64,000 bases of DNA from Sulfolobales archaeon HS-7. Lineage in GTDB: Archaea; Thermoproteota; Thermoprotei_A; Sulfolobales; Sulfolobaceae. The notes under the pieces were generated by a model. That model saw nothing but the letters and a program-made list of their open reading frames with translations, did no database searches and was not told the origin of the DNA. The DNA lies in assembly GCA_019704295.1 (NCBI GenBank), contig AP024596.1, forward strand, positions 2,068,501-2,132,500, given 5' to 3'. Each line of letters starts with the position of its first letter. The first letter of the stretch is position 1. This document shows positions 22,196-31,233 of the stretch, piece after piece. The position numbers and the translations under genes were made by a program.

Positions 22196-22531
22196 ATGAT
22201 AACAAAAATGTCCACACTTCAGATTCAGGAAAACACCCCAGTTGATGGGGATCAAGATCTATCTTTTTTGGTGTCCCTGCTCGACAAGCAGGATAAGATA
22301 GAGTTCGTGGAAGTATTCAGTGACGATTTTCAAAGTCTGGTACAGGAAGGTAGGTTGTCCAAGACCGGATTGAGGAAGTTGCTTTCAGGCTACGCCCCCG
22401 CAGATGAGAGACTTTTGCAGATAGCGGAGATGGATCATAAGGCGAAGGAGTGGATAGCAAGGAGGGTCCAAGAGAAGGCGAAGAGGGCCCTGGAAATAAT
22501 CGAGAGGATGAAGGAGAGGGGAGAGGAATGA
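22196..22531 (+). CDS. First gene of small-protein operon, HTH-like
   Basis: The 111-residue protein starts at ATG 22196 (or 22208). It has an acidic N-terminal part (FLVSLLDKQDKIEFVEVFSD), then LSKTGLRKLLSGYAPADERL, which could form a helix-turn-helix, and a basic helical tail. It is controlled by the O1 palindrome directly upstream. It heads an operon of eight ORFs joined by short overlaps, typical of the replication/maintenance block near integrase in these plasmids. Confidence 0.6.
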   Translation: MITKMSTLQIQENTPVDGDQDLSFLVSLLDKQDKIEFVEVFSDDFQSLVQEGRLSKTGLRKLLSGYAPADERLLQIAEMDHKAKEWIARRVQEKAKRALEIIERMKERGEE

Positions 22532-22776
22532 GCGATTGTTCGAGTATAGGACCTACTTATTCCGAACTAGGGGAGTTGGTACTGGAGAAGCTGAGGAAGA
22601 TTGACGAAAGGATAGGGAAGAGATGCCTGGAGTACAGCGAAGACTTCCTTCTAGGGGTACAAACCACGGAGGAAGTGGTCAAGGAGCTCGCCTTCAATCT
22701 GGAAAGGCTCAGGGAGCAACTCGAAGAGGAGCAGAAGGAACTTATTCAGAAGATGGAGGCTGAGGACAATGACTGA
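22528..22776 (+). CDS. Coiled-coil small protein
   Basis: The 82-residue protein begins at the ATG that overlaps the previous stop (ATGA at 22528). It is almost entirely helical, with a Glu/Lys coiled coil in the second half (ERLREQLEEEQKELIQKME). The frame is open further upstream, but ATGA coupling decides the start. Function unknown. Confidence 0.55.
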   Translation: MSDCSSIGPTYSELGELVLEKLRKIDERIGKRCLEYSEDFLLGVQTTEEVVKELAFNLERLREQLEEEQKELIQKMEAEDND

Positions 22777-22978
22777 GGCTATTGAATCCGAACTGTTTAA
22801 CGAAGTCGACGAAAAACTAAGGGTTTTGTTAACGATTATCCAAAATTTGAAAATAGACCTGGCATTACGAAACAAAAAAATGGCACGAGGACACTGGAGT
22901 CGTGCTAGAGAATTATCGTTGGACGTTTGCGAGATGATCGACGAGCTTCGTAAGGTAGTGGAGGAGGCCAAAAAATGA
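22769..22978 (+). CDS. Small helical protein
   Basis: This 69-residue all-helical protein ([38 protein letters not shown]) has a short basic turn (RNKKMARGHWSRAR). It overlaps the genes on both sides by 8 and 4 bases. Function unknown; the helix-basic turn-helix plan may bind partners or nucleic acid. Confidence 0.55.
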   Translation: MTEAIESELFNEVDEKLRVLLTIIQNLKIDLALRNKKMARGHWSRARELSLDVCEMIDELRKVVEEAKK

Positions 22979-23319
22979 AGAAAGCACTTCGTATAGTTCA
23001 TTTCGACTCGCAGAAGAAGGCCAAGTACTTAGAGCTGAGCTTTGACGATGCGGATATAAATTCTAAGGGATATGCGGATGACGGATCGTTACTAATTTCT
23101 ATTTCTCAGGGAGAACAAAGAAACGCGTTCCAACTAAGCGTATCAGAAGCTGCTTTACTTAAAGAGAGATTAGACTTCATTCTAGCACTCTTAGCTAGAC
23201 AATATATAGAAATTGATGAAAAAGCATCAAAGGAAAGACAAAGACAAGTCAAAAAGGATCAAGGAAAGAAGGAGCAGGAAAATTACCTGGATGACGAGAT
23301 CCTGGATGACGAGATATGA
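22975..23319 (+). CDS. Beta-rich protein with acidic tail
   Basis: The 114-residue protein has an N-terminal part of strands ([20 protein letters not shown]), a helix, a K/Q-rich segment and an acidic end [10 protein letters not shown]. The end is made by an exact 15-base tandem duplication. Acidic tails occur on single-strand-binding and chaperone-like proteins, but no such family is recognised here. Overlaps of four bases join it to both neighbours. Confidence 0.55.
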   Translation: MKKALRIVHFDSQKKAKYLELSFDDADINSKGYADDGSLLISISQGEQRNAFQLSVSEAALLKERLDFILALLARQYIEIDEKASKERQRQVKKDQGKKEQENYLDDEILDDEI

Positions 23320-23525
23320 GAGTAATCACATTCAAAGCGGAAGAGGAGCTATTGCAGAAACTGGATCTCTACTGTATTAATAACAACAGAGAAAGAAGCG
23401 AAGTAATCCGGGAAGCTATCATGTTCTACTTAAGCTGCAAAAAGGGAAGGGTATACAGGCAAAATTCACGTTCTTCCGTTGAAGAGAATTACACAAATTC
23501 TATTACGAGGGTGCAGGAACTATGA
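23316..23525 (+). CDS. Ribbon-helix-helix (CopG-type) regulator
   Basis: The 69-residue protein opens with the RHH pattern: strand [10 protein letters not shown], helix [13 protein letters not shown], turn [10 protein letters not shown], helix IMFYLSCKK. It is followed by a basic, disordered tail. CopG proteins repress plasmid copy-number or partition genes as dimers. It overlaps by four bases with the preceding and following genes. Confidence 0.75.
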   Translation: MRVITFKAEEELLQKLDLYCINNNRERSEVIREAIMFYLSCKKGRVYRQNSRSSVEENYTNSITRVQEL

Positions 23526-23758
23526 CAGATGTCCCAGACTGGGTCGAGGCATTTGAAGAAGCAGAGTGTGAATATTGCCACAAGAAAATTTACTGGGTAA
23601 AACACGTGAAGGGTTATAAGATTCCAGTGGACCCCAATTGGAAACCTCATCGACTTTCATGCCCTTATGCTGATAGATGGGCCAAGAAGACGAGTATTAA
23701 GAAGAAAGAGGTGAAACAAACTACCCTGGAGGATTGGGCTAGACATGACGATCAATGA
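23522..23758 (+). CDS. Small zinc-binding protein
   Basis: The 78-residue protein has CEYC near residues 16-19 and HRLSC near 44-48, giving a C-x2-C ... H-x3-C zinc site. The first pair is followed by [19 protein letters not shown], a zinc-ribbon-like strand hairpin. Small zinc proteins of this kind are common in Sulfolobus viruses and plasmids. It overlaps its neighbours by 4 and 14 bases. Confidence 0.65.
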   Translation: MTDVPDWVEAFEEAECEYCHKKIYWVKHVKGYKIPVDPNWKPHRLSCPYADRWAKKTSIKKKEVKQTTLEDWARHDDQ

Positions 23759-23972
23759 AATTATAGAGGAAAACAGAGAGCTGCAGCAAAGATATGCTAA
23801 AGCGATATCGACGATAGCAGCCCTGAAAAGGGAAAATAAAAAGCTTCAGAAACAAAATAATATACTGTACAGGGCAATGGAGATAGCGCTACAAATAAGC
23901 AGTAAAGAGAAGCAGGATGTGCAGTTGAAGACGATTTTAGAGAAGTTCAGAGAGAAGCTCGGGGCGAAATGA
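23745..23972 (+). CDS. Coiled-coil small protein
   Basis: The 75-residue protein forms a continuous coiled coil (IEENRELQQRYAKAISTIAA, ALKRENKKLQKQNN) followed by a short C-terminal helix. It overlaps the zinc protein by 14 bases and the next gene by 4. It probably oligomerises, possibly with another operon product. Confidence 0.55.
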   Translation: MTINEIIEENRELQQRYAKAISTIAALKRENKKLQKQNNILYRAMEIALQISSKEKQDVQLKTILEKFREKLGAK

Positions 23973-24253
23973 TGGAATTGCAGCAAGTAGTAATTCCTAA
24001 GATTACTGTTTCAAAGATGAGGAAGAAAAGCGGGGAGCTTTACTATACGTATTTACCCCAGAGCTTCACAGCGTATCTAGAGGGTAAAAAGTGGAACGTA
24101 ATAGCCACAGTAAACGATAAAGAGGTCCCTTTGGGACCTAGATCTCCGTTCCGCCACGGCCGTAATTTGATTATAACTCTCCCATTAGCCTACAAGGACT
24201 TATGGGAATCACTTTTAGGTAAGGAAATAGACTTAATCTTTTTGAAGATCTAA
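23969..24253 (+). CDS. Possible AbrB-like swapped-hairpin protein
   Basis: The 94-residue protein includes ITVSKMRKKSGELYYTYLPQ, which resembles the first strands of SpoVT/AbrB domains (strand, basic loop, strand ending in P). Further strands follow (RNLIITLPLAY, EIDLIFLKI). It is last gene of the operon; its stop overlaps the stop of the convergent integrase gene by four bases. The AbrB likeness is tentative. Confidence 0.5.
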   Translation: MMELQQVVIPKITVSKMRKKSGELYYTYLPQSFTAYLEGKKWNVIATVNDKEVPLGPRSPFRHGRNLIITLPLAYKDLWESLLGKEIDLIFLKI

Positions 24254-25500
24254 AGCAGCCTAGGTGAATATTTGTCGTAAATCTGTTGTAATTCTATATC
24301 CGATATTACGAAGTAATGGTCCTGCAAGATTTTGAACTGCTGCGGGGGAGCTCTACCCTGGAGGATATTGACCAGCATCGGGCTCACTCCCTGCTTCAGC
24401 ATATACGATGCCCAAAAACTCCTTATATCATAAAGTCTGAACTCTTTGCCTAGCACTTTCTTCATTGCTTGTTTAATCGAATATCTTATATCTTGGAGTT
24501 GGAAGGGGAACAGCTTACTCTTCCACTTCTCTACATCTTGCCCTATCCCCCTAACCGCAGGCTCATATCTTTTTATAAATTCTTCTCTATAGGGTAAATA
24601 GACGTCTTTCAGATATTCTACAGTTTTCGAATGAATAAAGCAAATATATGCTCTTTTCGTCTCATTCTCTTTAAGCAGCTTGATTACTCTGTGCTCTAAG
24701 TCCGTTTGTTCCATAGTTATATTGTAAACCTCCCCTGTCCTCAACCCCGTTTCACATAATAATAAGAAATAGGCCTTAGCTCCCCGGTGTTCTGTCGCGT
24801 CAAATATTTTCTTCAAAGTTTCTATGTTGAGGTTTTCCGGTCTGTGCTTGTACTTTCCCTTAGGTACTGTAAACGAGGAGTAAAGTAAATGTGCTAATCC
24901 AGGGTTTTTCTCCCTGAAAACCGTCTTTATAAACAGTTTTAACGAGTTCGCCATATGTCTTGCGACATTAGGGCTATCTGCTTCTATTAATATCTCCCTA
25001 ATTCCGTCAGGCGACAGTTCATAGCTCAGTTCAGATAGGGCTCTCTTCAGATATCTCATACGCATATCCCTAGTACTTTTGGACTTATTGTTTAGTAATG
25101 TCTCGAATTTCTTCACATCTTCCTCGCTTACGATATACGTGCTTGTAGTTGTCCTTAAGTAGTCCCCCATATACTGGTACAGTAACGTTATGAAGAAGTT
25201 TCTAAAGCCCTCATCTCTTAGCGCCTTCACTATAACACTTAATGCGACCGTCGGGTCTACATCTATCGTTTTCAGTCCGTATAGTGAGTCGCTTAGCTCT
25301 TCAACACTGAGCATCTCTGCAGCGTTAGTTATTATTTCGTCCTGGATCCTCCTTACTTTACCCGCAACATACCTGTATAAAGTACTTCTATCAATTCCCA
25401 ACTTTTGTGCAACGTAACTTAACCCGTATTTTTCTACAGTTTTCTTTAATATTCGTATTTTTTGCTCACTGTCAAGTTTATTTACGTCAATCTTTACCAT
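24250..25500 (-). CDS. int: pNOB8-type tyrosine integrase, intact
   Basis: The 416-residue protein (from ATG 25500; the open frame to 25560 has no promoter support) has an N-terminal HTH (GLSYVAQKLGIDRSTLYRYV). Its C-terminal tyrosine-recombinase domain shows TGLRTGEVYNI with the first catalytic Arg, YDIRSFWASYM with the second Arg, then QGRAPPQQFKILQDHYFV with the Tyr nucleophile. It is uninterrupted, unlike SSV-type integrases that split on integration. It ends 112 bases from tRNA-Glu on the same strand, so the tRNA is the attachment site. Confidence 0.85.
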   Translation of the reverse strand: MVKIDVNKLDSEQKIRILKKTVEKYGLSYVAQKLGIDRSTLYRYVAGKVRRIQDEIITNAAEMLSVEELSDSLYGLKTIDVDPTVALSVIVKALRDEGFRNFFITLLYQYMGDYLRTTTSTYIVSEEDVKKFETLLNNKSKSTRDMRMRYLKRALSELSYELSPDGIREILIEADSPNVARHMANSLKLFIKTVFREKNPGLAHLLYSSFTVPKGKYKHRPENLNIETLKKIFDATEHRGAKAYFLLLCETGLRTGEVYNITMEQTDLEHRVIKLLKENETKRAYICFIHSKTVEYLKDVYLPYREEFIKRYEPAVRGIGQDVEKWKSKLFPFQLQDIRYSIKQAMKKVLGKEFRLYDIRSFWASYMLKQGVSPMLVNILQGRAPPQQFKILQDHYFVISDIELQQIYDKYSPRLL

Positions 25501-25612
25501 AGTCTCATATTCTATTATTAGACTTACACACTGTTGCAAAAATATCCTTCGCTGTTGCAAATGCCTTATCTTTGTAGAGAATGTATCTCCCTTAAAATTA
25601 ACGTAAAATTAG

Positions 25613-25701
25613 TGCCGCGGCCGGGATTTGAACCCGGGCCACAGGCTTGAGAGGCCTGCATACTTTCGGTGCAAGACTTGACCGGGCTATACTACCGCGG
25701 C
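25613..25701 (-). tRNA. tRNA-Glu(CTC) with a D-arm intron; right att site
   Basis: Acceptor GCCGCGG pairs with CCGCGGC, anticodon stem CAGGC/GCCTG encloses CT-CTC-AA, and T stem CCGGG/CCCGG closes TTCAAAT. About 14 extra bases (around CTTGCACCGAAAGT) lie between the D loop and the second half of the D stem, a non-canonical intron position. The 3' end faces the integrase, as in integrated Sulfolobus plasmids where the 3' half of a tRNA is the att core. Confidence 0.85.
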
Positions 25702-25738
25702 ATTCAAAATTAACTTACAAGTTCATAAAAAAGTTTTG

Positions 25739-26065
<327 letters not shown>

Positions 26066-26115
26066 CTATTTCCCACTAACCTTAAATAAAGTAATCCCTA
26101 ATCTGTTCGGGGGCA

Positions 26116-26673
26116 TTGATAAGAGTCCAATTAACTGTAAGGAGGGGATTTGACTGGCTTCCAGAAGGTGCTGACGTGAGTCTTATAGATATCAGAAATG
26201 GTAGGGACTGCGTTAGATGTATAATTGAAGTAAAGGGCGTAAGAGAAGGGAGCGAGGAGGAGAAAGTATCAACTAATACCATAATCAAGGTAGTTCAAAC
26301 TAAGGAAATCTTATTTCAGATAATGTCCTCCCTTACTGTACAATACGCTATAATAGGTAAAACTAAATCAATATGGGAACTCCTCTTGACTGACTATGAG
26401 GAAATGAGGAACGTGATTTCGGAACTTTTTAAGAATAAGGTTGACGTTAGGGTAGATAAAATACATAAACTACGTTCAACCCAGCAGTTGACCCCTAAAC
26501 AGGAAAGAATTTTAAGAATAGCGGTAGAGCACGGATATTACGACTTTCCAAGGAAGATAGAGCTTTCTGAATTAGCTAAAAAACTCGAGATTTCACCGTC
26601 TACTCTCTCCGAGATTTTAAGGAGGGCAGAGAAAAATGTTATTTTGGATTACCTAAGGAACAAATCACCATAG
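26116..26673 (+). CDS. Bat-type helix-turn-helix regulator
   Basis: The 185-residue protein has an N-terminal ligand-type alpha/beta domain and a C-terminal HTH. The HTH (LTPKQERILRIAVEHGYYDF, PRKIELSELAKKLEISPSTL, SEILRRAEKNVI) is the HTH_10/bacterio-opsin-activator pattern common in archaea. The TTG at 26116 is the first start; the next in-frame ATG is far inside. It is followed after 12 bases by a protein of unknown function. Confidence 0.75.
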   Translation: MIRVQLTVRRGFDWLPEGADVSLIDIRNGRDCVRCIIEVKGVREGSEEEKVSTNTIIKVVQTKEILFQIMSSLTVQYAIIGKTKSIWELLLTDYEEMRNVISELFKNKVDVRVDKIHKLRSTQQLTPKQERILRIAVEHGYYDFPRKIELSELAKKLEISPSTLSEILRRAEKNVILDYLRNKSP

Positions 26674-26685
26674 AGTGGTGGCGTT

Positions 26686-27201
26686 ATGACGTATATTAAT
26701 ACATACGATAAGTTATGTTTTCCCGCTGAAATTTATAAAATAAGAGAAGGCGACAGGCTTCTCTTGCATCCTGCAACAGTCAAGATAGGGCATTCAATCG
26801 TAACCTTTCCACCGTTTTCTTTCTTAAGTAATTCATGCGATAATGAGGTATCATCTCCAGCTTGGATTGATGATGTGGAAGTAAGGAATCATAGTAACTT
26901 TAAGTTCCTAGGTGGAAATGAGAAAGTTAGAGGCAGGCTAGCTCCAACCACGAGCGCTATCCCCACCTTATTTACACTGTATCATTTATGGGACGAATTG
27001 GAGCTAAATATAAATACCCATTACGAAGGCATACCTATCTTAACATTAGGAGAAATACCTATACTAACCGTACTCAAGGGAGTAGTCCATATATGTACAT
27101 TAGAAATGAGGAATGTATTTACGGCTGTGGCGAGTGTAGTTAACTATTACTTACCTGATTGGGATAAAGTAGGGGTAAAAAATAATTATAATATTCCTTA
27201 A
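26686..27201 (+). CDS. Protein of unknown function
   Basis: The 171-residue protein has a beta-rich first half (DRLLLHPATVKIGHSIVTFP) and a hydrophobic C-terminal third (LTLGEIPILTVLKGVVHICT). A GTGGTGG ribosome site precedes the ATG 12 bases after the HTH gene, so it is probably co-expressed with it. No family is recognised. Confidence 0.55.
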   Translation: MTYINTYDKLCFPAEIYKIREGDRLLLHPATVKIGHSIVTFPPFSFLSNSCDNEVSSPAWIDDVEVRNHSNFKFLGGNEKVRGRLAPTTSAIPTLFTLYHLWDELELNINTHYEGIPILTLGEIPILTVLKGVVHICTLEMRNVFTAVASVVNYYLPDWDKVGVKNNYNIP

Positions 27202-27882
27202 AAATGAGAGGACTGTCCCTTCTTGCGCTCGTAACATCCCGGCTCATGATTTCCTAGCTTCAGAGGGACCTCGATACCTAGCAAAGGTTCCATCAAAACA
27301 TTTTGTAACGAGTTACGGAAGAGAGTCTATGAAGGATCTTCACAGACTTAAGTTTCCTGTTTTGTGGCTACGACCTAATAAACGAGGTCTACACCCTTTT
27401 TTTGTAAAAACCTTATCTACAAAGAGCTATCCATTCCCTACAGACTTTCCCTCCACTAAACCTGTCGATTTAAACTCCTCTCACGACCGCTTCAGTAACC
27501 TTTCACTGACTTTTTGTTAAGCTTTACCCCCTAGGATATAGTTAGAAATAGTCATCTTGCGTTTCGTCATAGAGATGAAAAAAGCTCCTTTTTCCATAAT
27601 TAGGTATATAGCGTTCTCATAGTTGTCTATTATGCCTTAGAGGCGGACTAATAGGACATTTCTCCAAATTTTTACGAATCAATGCATTTCAGAACGATCT
27701 TGAAGGATCTAAAAGTTTTCAATCACATTGGATTAAAATACTTAGAGAATCTCCTAACTTAGAAAAATGCTAAAATGTAGTTGTTACTAGCTCTATTGTT
27801 TATAAATTTACTAATAAAATTGTTCTATGTATGGTCTTCGTCACACGCTAAAGTTTATAAATGATACAACAATTTCTATTAT
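27202..27882. other. Intergenic stretch with possible transposase remnant
   Basis: No intact gene. On the minus strand about 27230-27540 a frame broken by stops gives protein-like pieces (LLKRS, EEFKSTGLVEGKSVGNG, FTKKGCRPRLLGRSHKTGN, GPSEARKS), which resembles decayed transposase sequence. The right part is AT-rich and ends in the tRNA-Arg promoter (TTTATAAAT). Confidence 0.35.
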
Positions 27883-27957
27883 GGACTCGTAGCTCAGCCA
27901 GGATAGAGCGCTGGCCTCCTAAGCCAGTGGTCGGGGGTTCAAATCCCCCCGAGTCCG
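27883..27957 (+). tRNA. tRNA-Arg(CCT)
   Basis: Acceptor GGACTCG/CGAGTCC, anticodon stem CTGGC/GCCAG with loop CT-CCT-AA, T arm GGGGG-TTCAAAT-CCCCC. No intron. A TTTATAAAT box A lies 25-30 bases upstream. CCA is not encoded. Confidence 0.95.
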
Positions 27958-28769
27958 CTATAGTAAGTGGAACGGAGTTTGGTTAAATTCTCATTATATA
28001 TATTGGGGCGACTAGGGAGCTCCTTAAAGTATTAAGTGTAAATTCACGTATAACGCTTGGCGTAAATCGGGTAACTAGATCGTTCCTTGTTTAAAAGTCC
28101 GTAAGGGATACTCCTTATAACTTAGTGATGAAACGCCCTTCTACACTTTTCAACATTACTAAACAATAACTAAATTAGTAGTTAAGACATAACTTCCTAA
28201 CGAGCGATTCAGTGCTGCATGGGCTCATCATCTTAAATCTAGCCGCCCATCGTTCATCATTTCTGCCTCAGGTTACATAAAGTATCAGGAGTTTAAAACT
28301 CTATAATAATTTCTCAAATGAATTCAAAACATTAAGTTCATTCCATACTACCAGTGCGAGAAAAGTTAATACACGCTTTACCTATGATAAGATATAGTAA
28401 ATATTTTGTCTGCAAGGAACCACATTAAGCTGTCTGGGTAAGTATATGACGGTGTGCTTTTTAATATCGAAAAGAAAGTCCCCTTCCGTCAGGGACGGTC
28501 TTTAGGATAATGTTTTCCATGCGTAAAGTAAGGCAATAATTAGAACCACCATGTAGTATCCTTGTGAGTTCTAATCTCTATGGAGAGTCTCAGTAACTTC
28601 TCTTTCATATGGAACATTGTAGGGTGTTTCGATTAGCCTCCGCAACTCGTTCACTTAGGAACGGGAAATCACGAAGTGGTATACCCATTAGAGGAAATGA
28701 AGTATCCACTAATACTAGAGGAATATTCTGTTCGCAGTAATGATGAAAATACATATGAGCGTGTTCTTG
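27958..28769. other. Gene-poor stretch with gene and IS remnants
   Basis: No intact gene. At 28476-28505 AGTCCCCTTCCGTCAGGGAC is a hairpin resembling an IS200/IS605 right end. At about 28660-28785 (+) a frame reads protein-like (EVVYPLEEMKYPLILEEYSV) without a start, ending in TGA, and is probably the 3' end of a lost gene. The rest shows nothing I can name. Confidence 0.35.
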
Positions 28770-28970
28770 TTATATCGTGTTTATTTTATCTCTGACTTCA
28801 ACTGGTAGATCTTCTAGTTTCATTACTGAGAAATTCCTTTTTATTCCTTTTATCCTTTTCAAAGGAATATACCTATTGGGATCTTTTTCATCCCTGGACT
28901 TAAATACCCTCAATTTAACATACGATTTTCCCATTTCTACGTAAACGTACTTTTTATGCTTTGTAGTCAT
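28770..28970 (-). CDS. Small basic protein, unknown
   Basis: The 66-residue beta-rich, very basic protein (KHKKYVYVEMGKSYVKLRVF, RYIPLKRIKGIKRN) ends in an acidic helix (KLEDLPVEVRDKINTI). The compact length and clean ATG behind an AATTTAAAC-type AT tract suggest a real Sulfolobales small protein, possibly nucleic-acid binding. No family assignment. Confidence 0.55.
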   Translation of the reverse strand: MTTKHKKYVYVEMGKSYVKLRVFKSRDEKDPNRYIPLKRIKGIKRNFSVMKLEDLPVEVRDKINTI

Positions 28971-29055
28971 GAGTGAGGATAGGAAGTTTAAATTATAAAA
29001 GTTTTGAGAATGCGATATTTGCTATCAGTGTTTAAGGTTCGACTTATTGATCAAT

Positions 29056-29310
29056 CTAGTTCCTAGGTCTTTTTATGAAACCTAGAATAAACGAGATGAC
29101 ATAAAGTGCTAAAATTATAGATGAGATTGCGACCAAGGCATAAACTATAATGTAATTACCTTTAGCTAGGTTTCCGAAGGCGTAAAAGAAAGGCCCTATT
29201 ACTATGATCCCTCCACTGTTTGTCGTTGATGGCACCGTTAATATTGAACCAACTATTATCAGCGCAAGCGCAATGAATATAATTATCATGCCTATGAGGA
29301 TTAACCTCAT
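29056..29310 (-). CDS. DUF131/TIGR00304-like membrane protein
   Basis: The 84-residue protein has two membrane helices (LILIGMIIIFIALALIIVGS and IIVYALVAISSIILALYVIS). Between them is GGIIVIGPFFYAFG, the conserved segment of archaeal DUF131 proteins. It stands alone between a small basic protein and tRNA-His. Function unknown. Confidence 0.7.
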   Translation of the reverse strand: MRLILIGMIIIFIALALIIVGSILTVPSTTNSGGIIVIGPFFYAFGNLAKGNYIIVYALVAISSIILALYVISFILGFIKRPRN

Positions 29311-29429
29311 ACAATTTATGTAGACTTGGTAGTTTTTAACTTTATCTTAACGTGGGGGACTAACGACTCTATCCATAGGCGTGATGTAGTTTGCTTTAAA
29401 AATTTCCCGCGCTGCCATGATTAAAGTGA

Positions 29430-29505
29430 GGGCCCAGACCGGGAATTGAACCCGGGATCACCCGGTCCACAGCCGGGCGCTCTACCGAGCTGAGCTACCT
29501 GGGCC
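29430..29505 (-). tRNA. tRNA-His(GTG)
   Basis: Acceptor GGCCCAG/CTGGGCC, anticodon stem CCCGG/CCGGG with loop CT-GTG-GA, discriminator C as expected for histidine tRNA, and T arm CCGGG-TTCAATT-CCCGG. No intron. Confidence 0.95.
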
Positions 29506-29642
29506 ACTTAGAGATATAACTTTCAATAATAGTAATAACGTTTATCCCTTTGGTATCGAACTCCATTATTCATAATAATAACGCTGTGTTCTGAAATTCA
29601 CGCGAACTATTCTTCTAAAAATTTCGGTTAGCTCCCTGACTT

Positions 29643-30875
29643 TCATGTCACTTTAGATAGTTCGTCTTTAACTATATCGAGTATATTGAACGCAATAACG
29701 TTTTTCATTGACTTCTGTATACGGGTTACCTCTCCACCTTTTCTCACCGCTATAACCTCGTTATACTCAGACGCAAAGCCTATGTCTTTTCGCTTGACAT
29801 TATTTGCAAATATTATATTAAAGTTATGAAGTTCTAATTTCTTTTTTGCCTTCTCTACTAATTCCTCATCGTTATCAACTGTCTCAGCGGCAAATCCTAC
29901 AATAAGTTTGCATTTTCCTTTGAGACCCTCCGATATTTTTCTAGTAACCTCTATGGAAATATTAGGTAAACTCGCCCTTGAGTCTAATTTAGTATCGTAA
30001 GAAACGTTGAATCTAAAGTCAGCTGGAGCCCCTGCCAGTATTGCCACATCAATTTTGTTATTCTCCACTATTTTGTTTACGGCGTTAAACATATCTTCGG
30101 TTGTAGTAACTTGAATTCTCTTCTCCCCGAAATACTTTACGTTACTTTCGACTGGTCCAGACACTAGGTATACGTTAGCCCCTCTGTAGTGGGCGTTATT
30201 CGCTATGGAAATTCCCATTCTCCCCGTACTAGAATTAGTCAGGAATCTCACAGGATCTAAATGTTCTCTTGTCGGACCGGCAGTAACGAGAACGTTTATT
30301 CCCTTAAGATCCTCGCCTCGAATAGCCATAGATACTGTCTTTTCTATTATGAGTTGCTCTGGAGGAAAGTGCGCTACATCTCTAATTTTATTTGGAGGAA
30401 TTATAGTTACGTTGTGTTCTTTAAGTCTCTCAATAGCTTCGCTTACCTGAAACGATTCGTACATGGCAAAGTGCATCGTTGGAACGATAATAACTGGTTT
30501 ACCATATGCCAGAACAGTTAACGCTACTAAAGGGATCGTATCGTCTCCTATTCCATAGGCTAGTTTTGATAAACTGTTAGCAGTGATCGGGCTAATCAGC
30601 ATAAGCGAGGATTCTTTAGCAAGTTGAATGTGTTCTAACTCTCCTGTGATCTCTACGACGGGATGATTACTGGTAGCCCATCTAAACATTTCAGGGGAGA
30701 TTAGTTTCGTCGCTTTCTTTGACATGACTACTGTAACCTCTGCGCCATAACGCATTAAATTGCGTGCGAGATCTATCGATTTATAGAGGGAGACGCTAGA
30801 AGTAATTCCCAGTAATATTTTCTTACCGTCAAGTAAATCCGAGAACTCCCCCTTTATGTTCTTAGAAGGATGCAT
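29643..30875 (-). CDS. coaBC: Phosphopantothenoylcysteine decarboxylase/synthetase
   Basis: The 410-residue bifunctional Dfp protein has an N-terminal flavoprotein CoaC half (KILLGITSSVSLYKSIDLAR, MSKKATKLISPEMF, SPITANSLSKLAYGIGDD). The C-terminal half is CoaB (VLVTAGPTREHLDPVRFLTN, SSTGRMGISIANNAHYRGA, VGFAAETVDNDEELVEKA). It couples cysteine to phosphopantothenate and decarboxylates the product in coenzyme A synthesis. Full length. The start is divergent from the ArsR-like gene with 55 bases between the two start codons. Confidence 0.95.
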   Translation of the reverse strand: MHPSKNIKGEFSDLLDGKKILLGITSSVSLYKSIDLARNLMRYGAEVTVVMSKKATKLISPEMFRWATSNHPVVEITGELEHIQLAKESSLMLISPITANSLSKLAYGIGDDTIPLVALTVLAYGKPVIIVPTMHFAMYESFQVSEAIERLKEHNVTIIPPNKIRDVAHFPPEQLIIEKTVSMAIRGEDLKGINVLVTAGPTREHLDPVRFLTNSSTGRMGISIANNAHYRGANVYLVSGPVESNVKYFGEKRIQVTTTEDMFNAVNKIVENNKIDVAILAGAPADFRFNVSYDTKLDSRASLPNISIEVTRKISEGLKGKCKLIVGFAAETVDNDEELVEKAKKKLELHNFNIIFANNVKRKDIGFASEYNEVIAVRKGGEVTRIQKSMKNVIAFNILDIVKDELSKVT

Positions 30876-30930
30876 TATGCGACGGTATGGGAAATACCTT
30901 AAAAAACATTATATATATAAACTAGTATTA

Positions 30931-31233
30931 ATGGAACTCGTTCTCACAGATCCGGAGGAGATACAGAAAGTCGCAGAAGCGTTATCCTCAATCACTAGGG
31001 TAAATATTCTTACTTTGGTTAACGAGAAGCCTTTGGGCATAACCGAAATCAGCGAAACTGTTGCTATGACTAAGGGAAACATCAGTGCTCAAGTTGCGAT
31101 GTTGGAGTCTGCTGGTCTTGTCGAAGTGATTTATTACAACGGAAAAAAGGGGATTAAGAAATTAGTAAGAACAAAATATAATAGGATTGTAATTGAATTA
31201 GGAAATAACAGCTCGCAAGAAATTAATGAATAA
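30931..31233 (+). CDS. ArsR-family transcriptional regulator
   Basis: The 100-residue wHTH runs from ATG 30931, which lies about 15 bases after a CATTATATATATAAAC box A; the open frame from 30856 contains that promoter. The helix-turn-helix ([40 protein letters not shown]) and wing ([13 protein letters not shown]) are ArsR-type. No metal-binding cysteines are present. Its 3' end overlaps the convergent pyrG gene by 36 bases. Confidence 0.8.
   Translation: MELVLTDPEEIQKVAEALSSITRVNILTLVNEKPLGITEISETVAMTKGNISAQVAMLESAGLVEVIYYNGKKGIKKLVRTKYNRIVIELGNNSSQEINE

Noticed and set aside
25501..25560. Longer N-terminus of the integrase
   Set aside because: The extra 20 residues have no ribosome site or box A; the family-like start is the Met at 25500.
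1..25612. SSV-like virus rather than a conjugative plasmid
   Set aside because: Integrase is not split, no viral coat genes are seen, and VirB4-like and TraG-like ATPases with membrane transfer proteins are present.
27329..27520. 63-codon plus-strand ORF
   Set aside because: No promoter and no sensible composition; it lies antisense to stop-broken transposase-like pieces.
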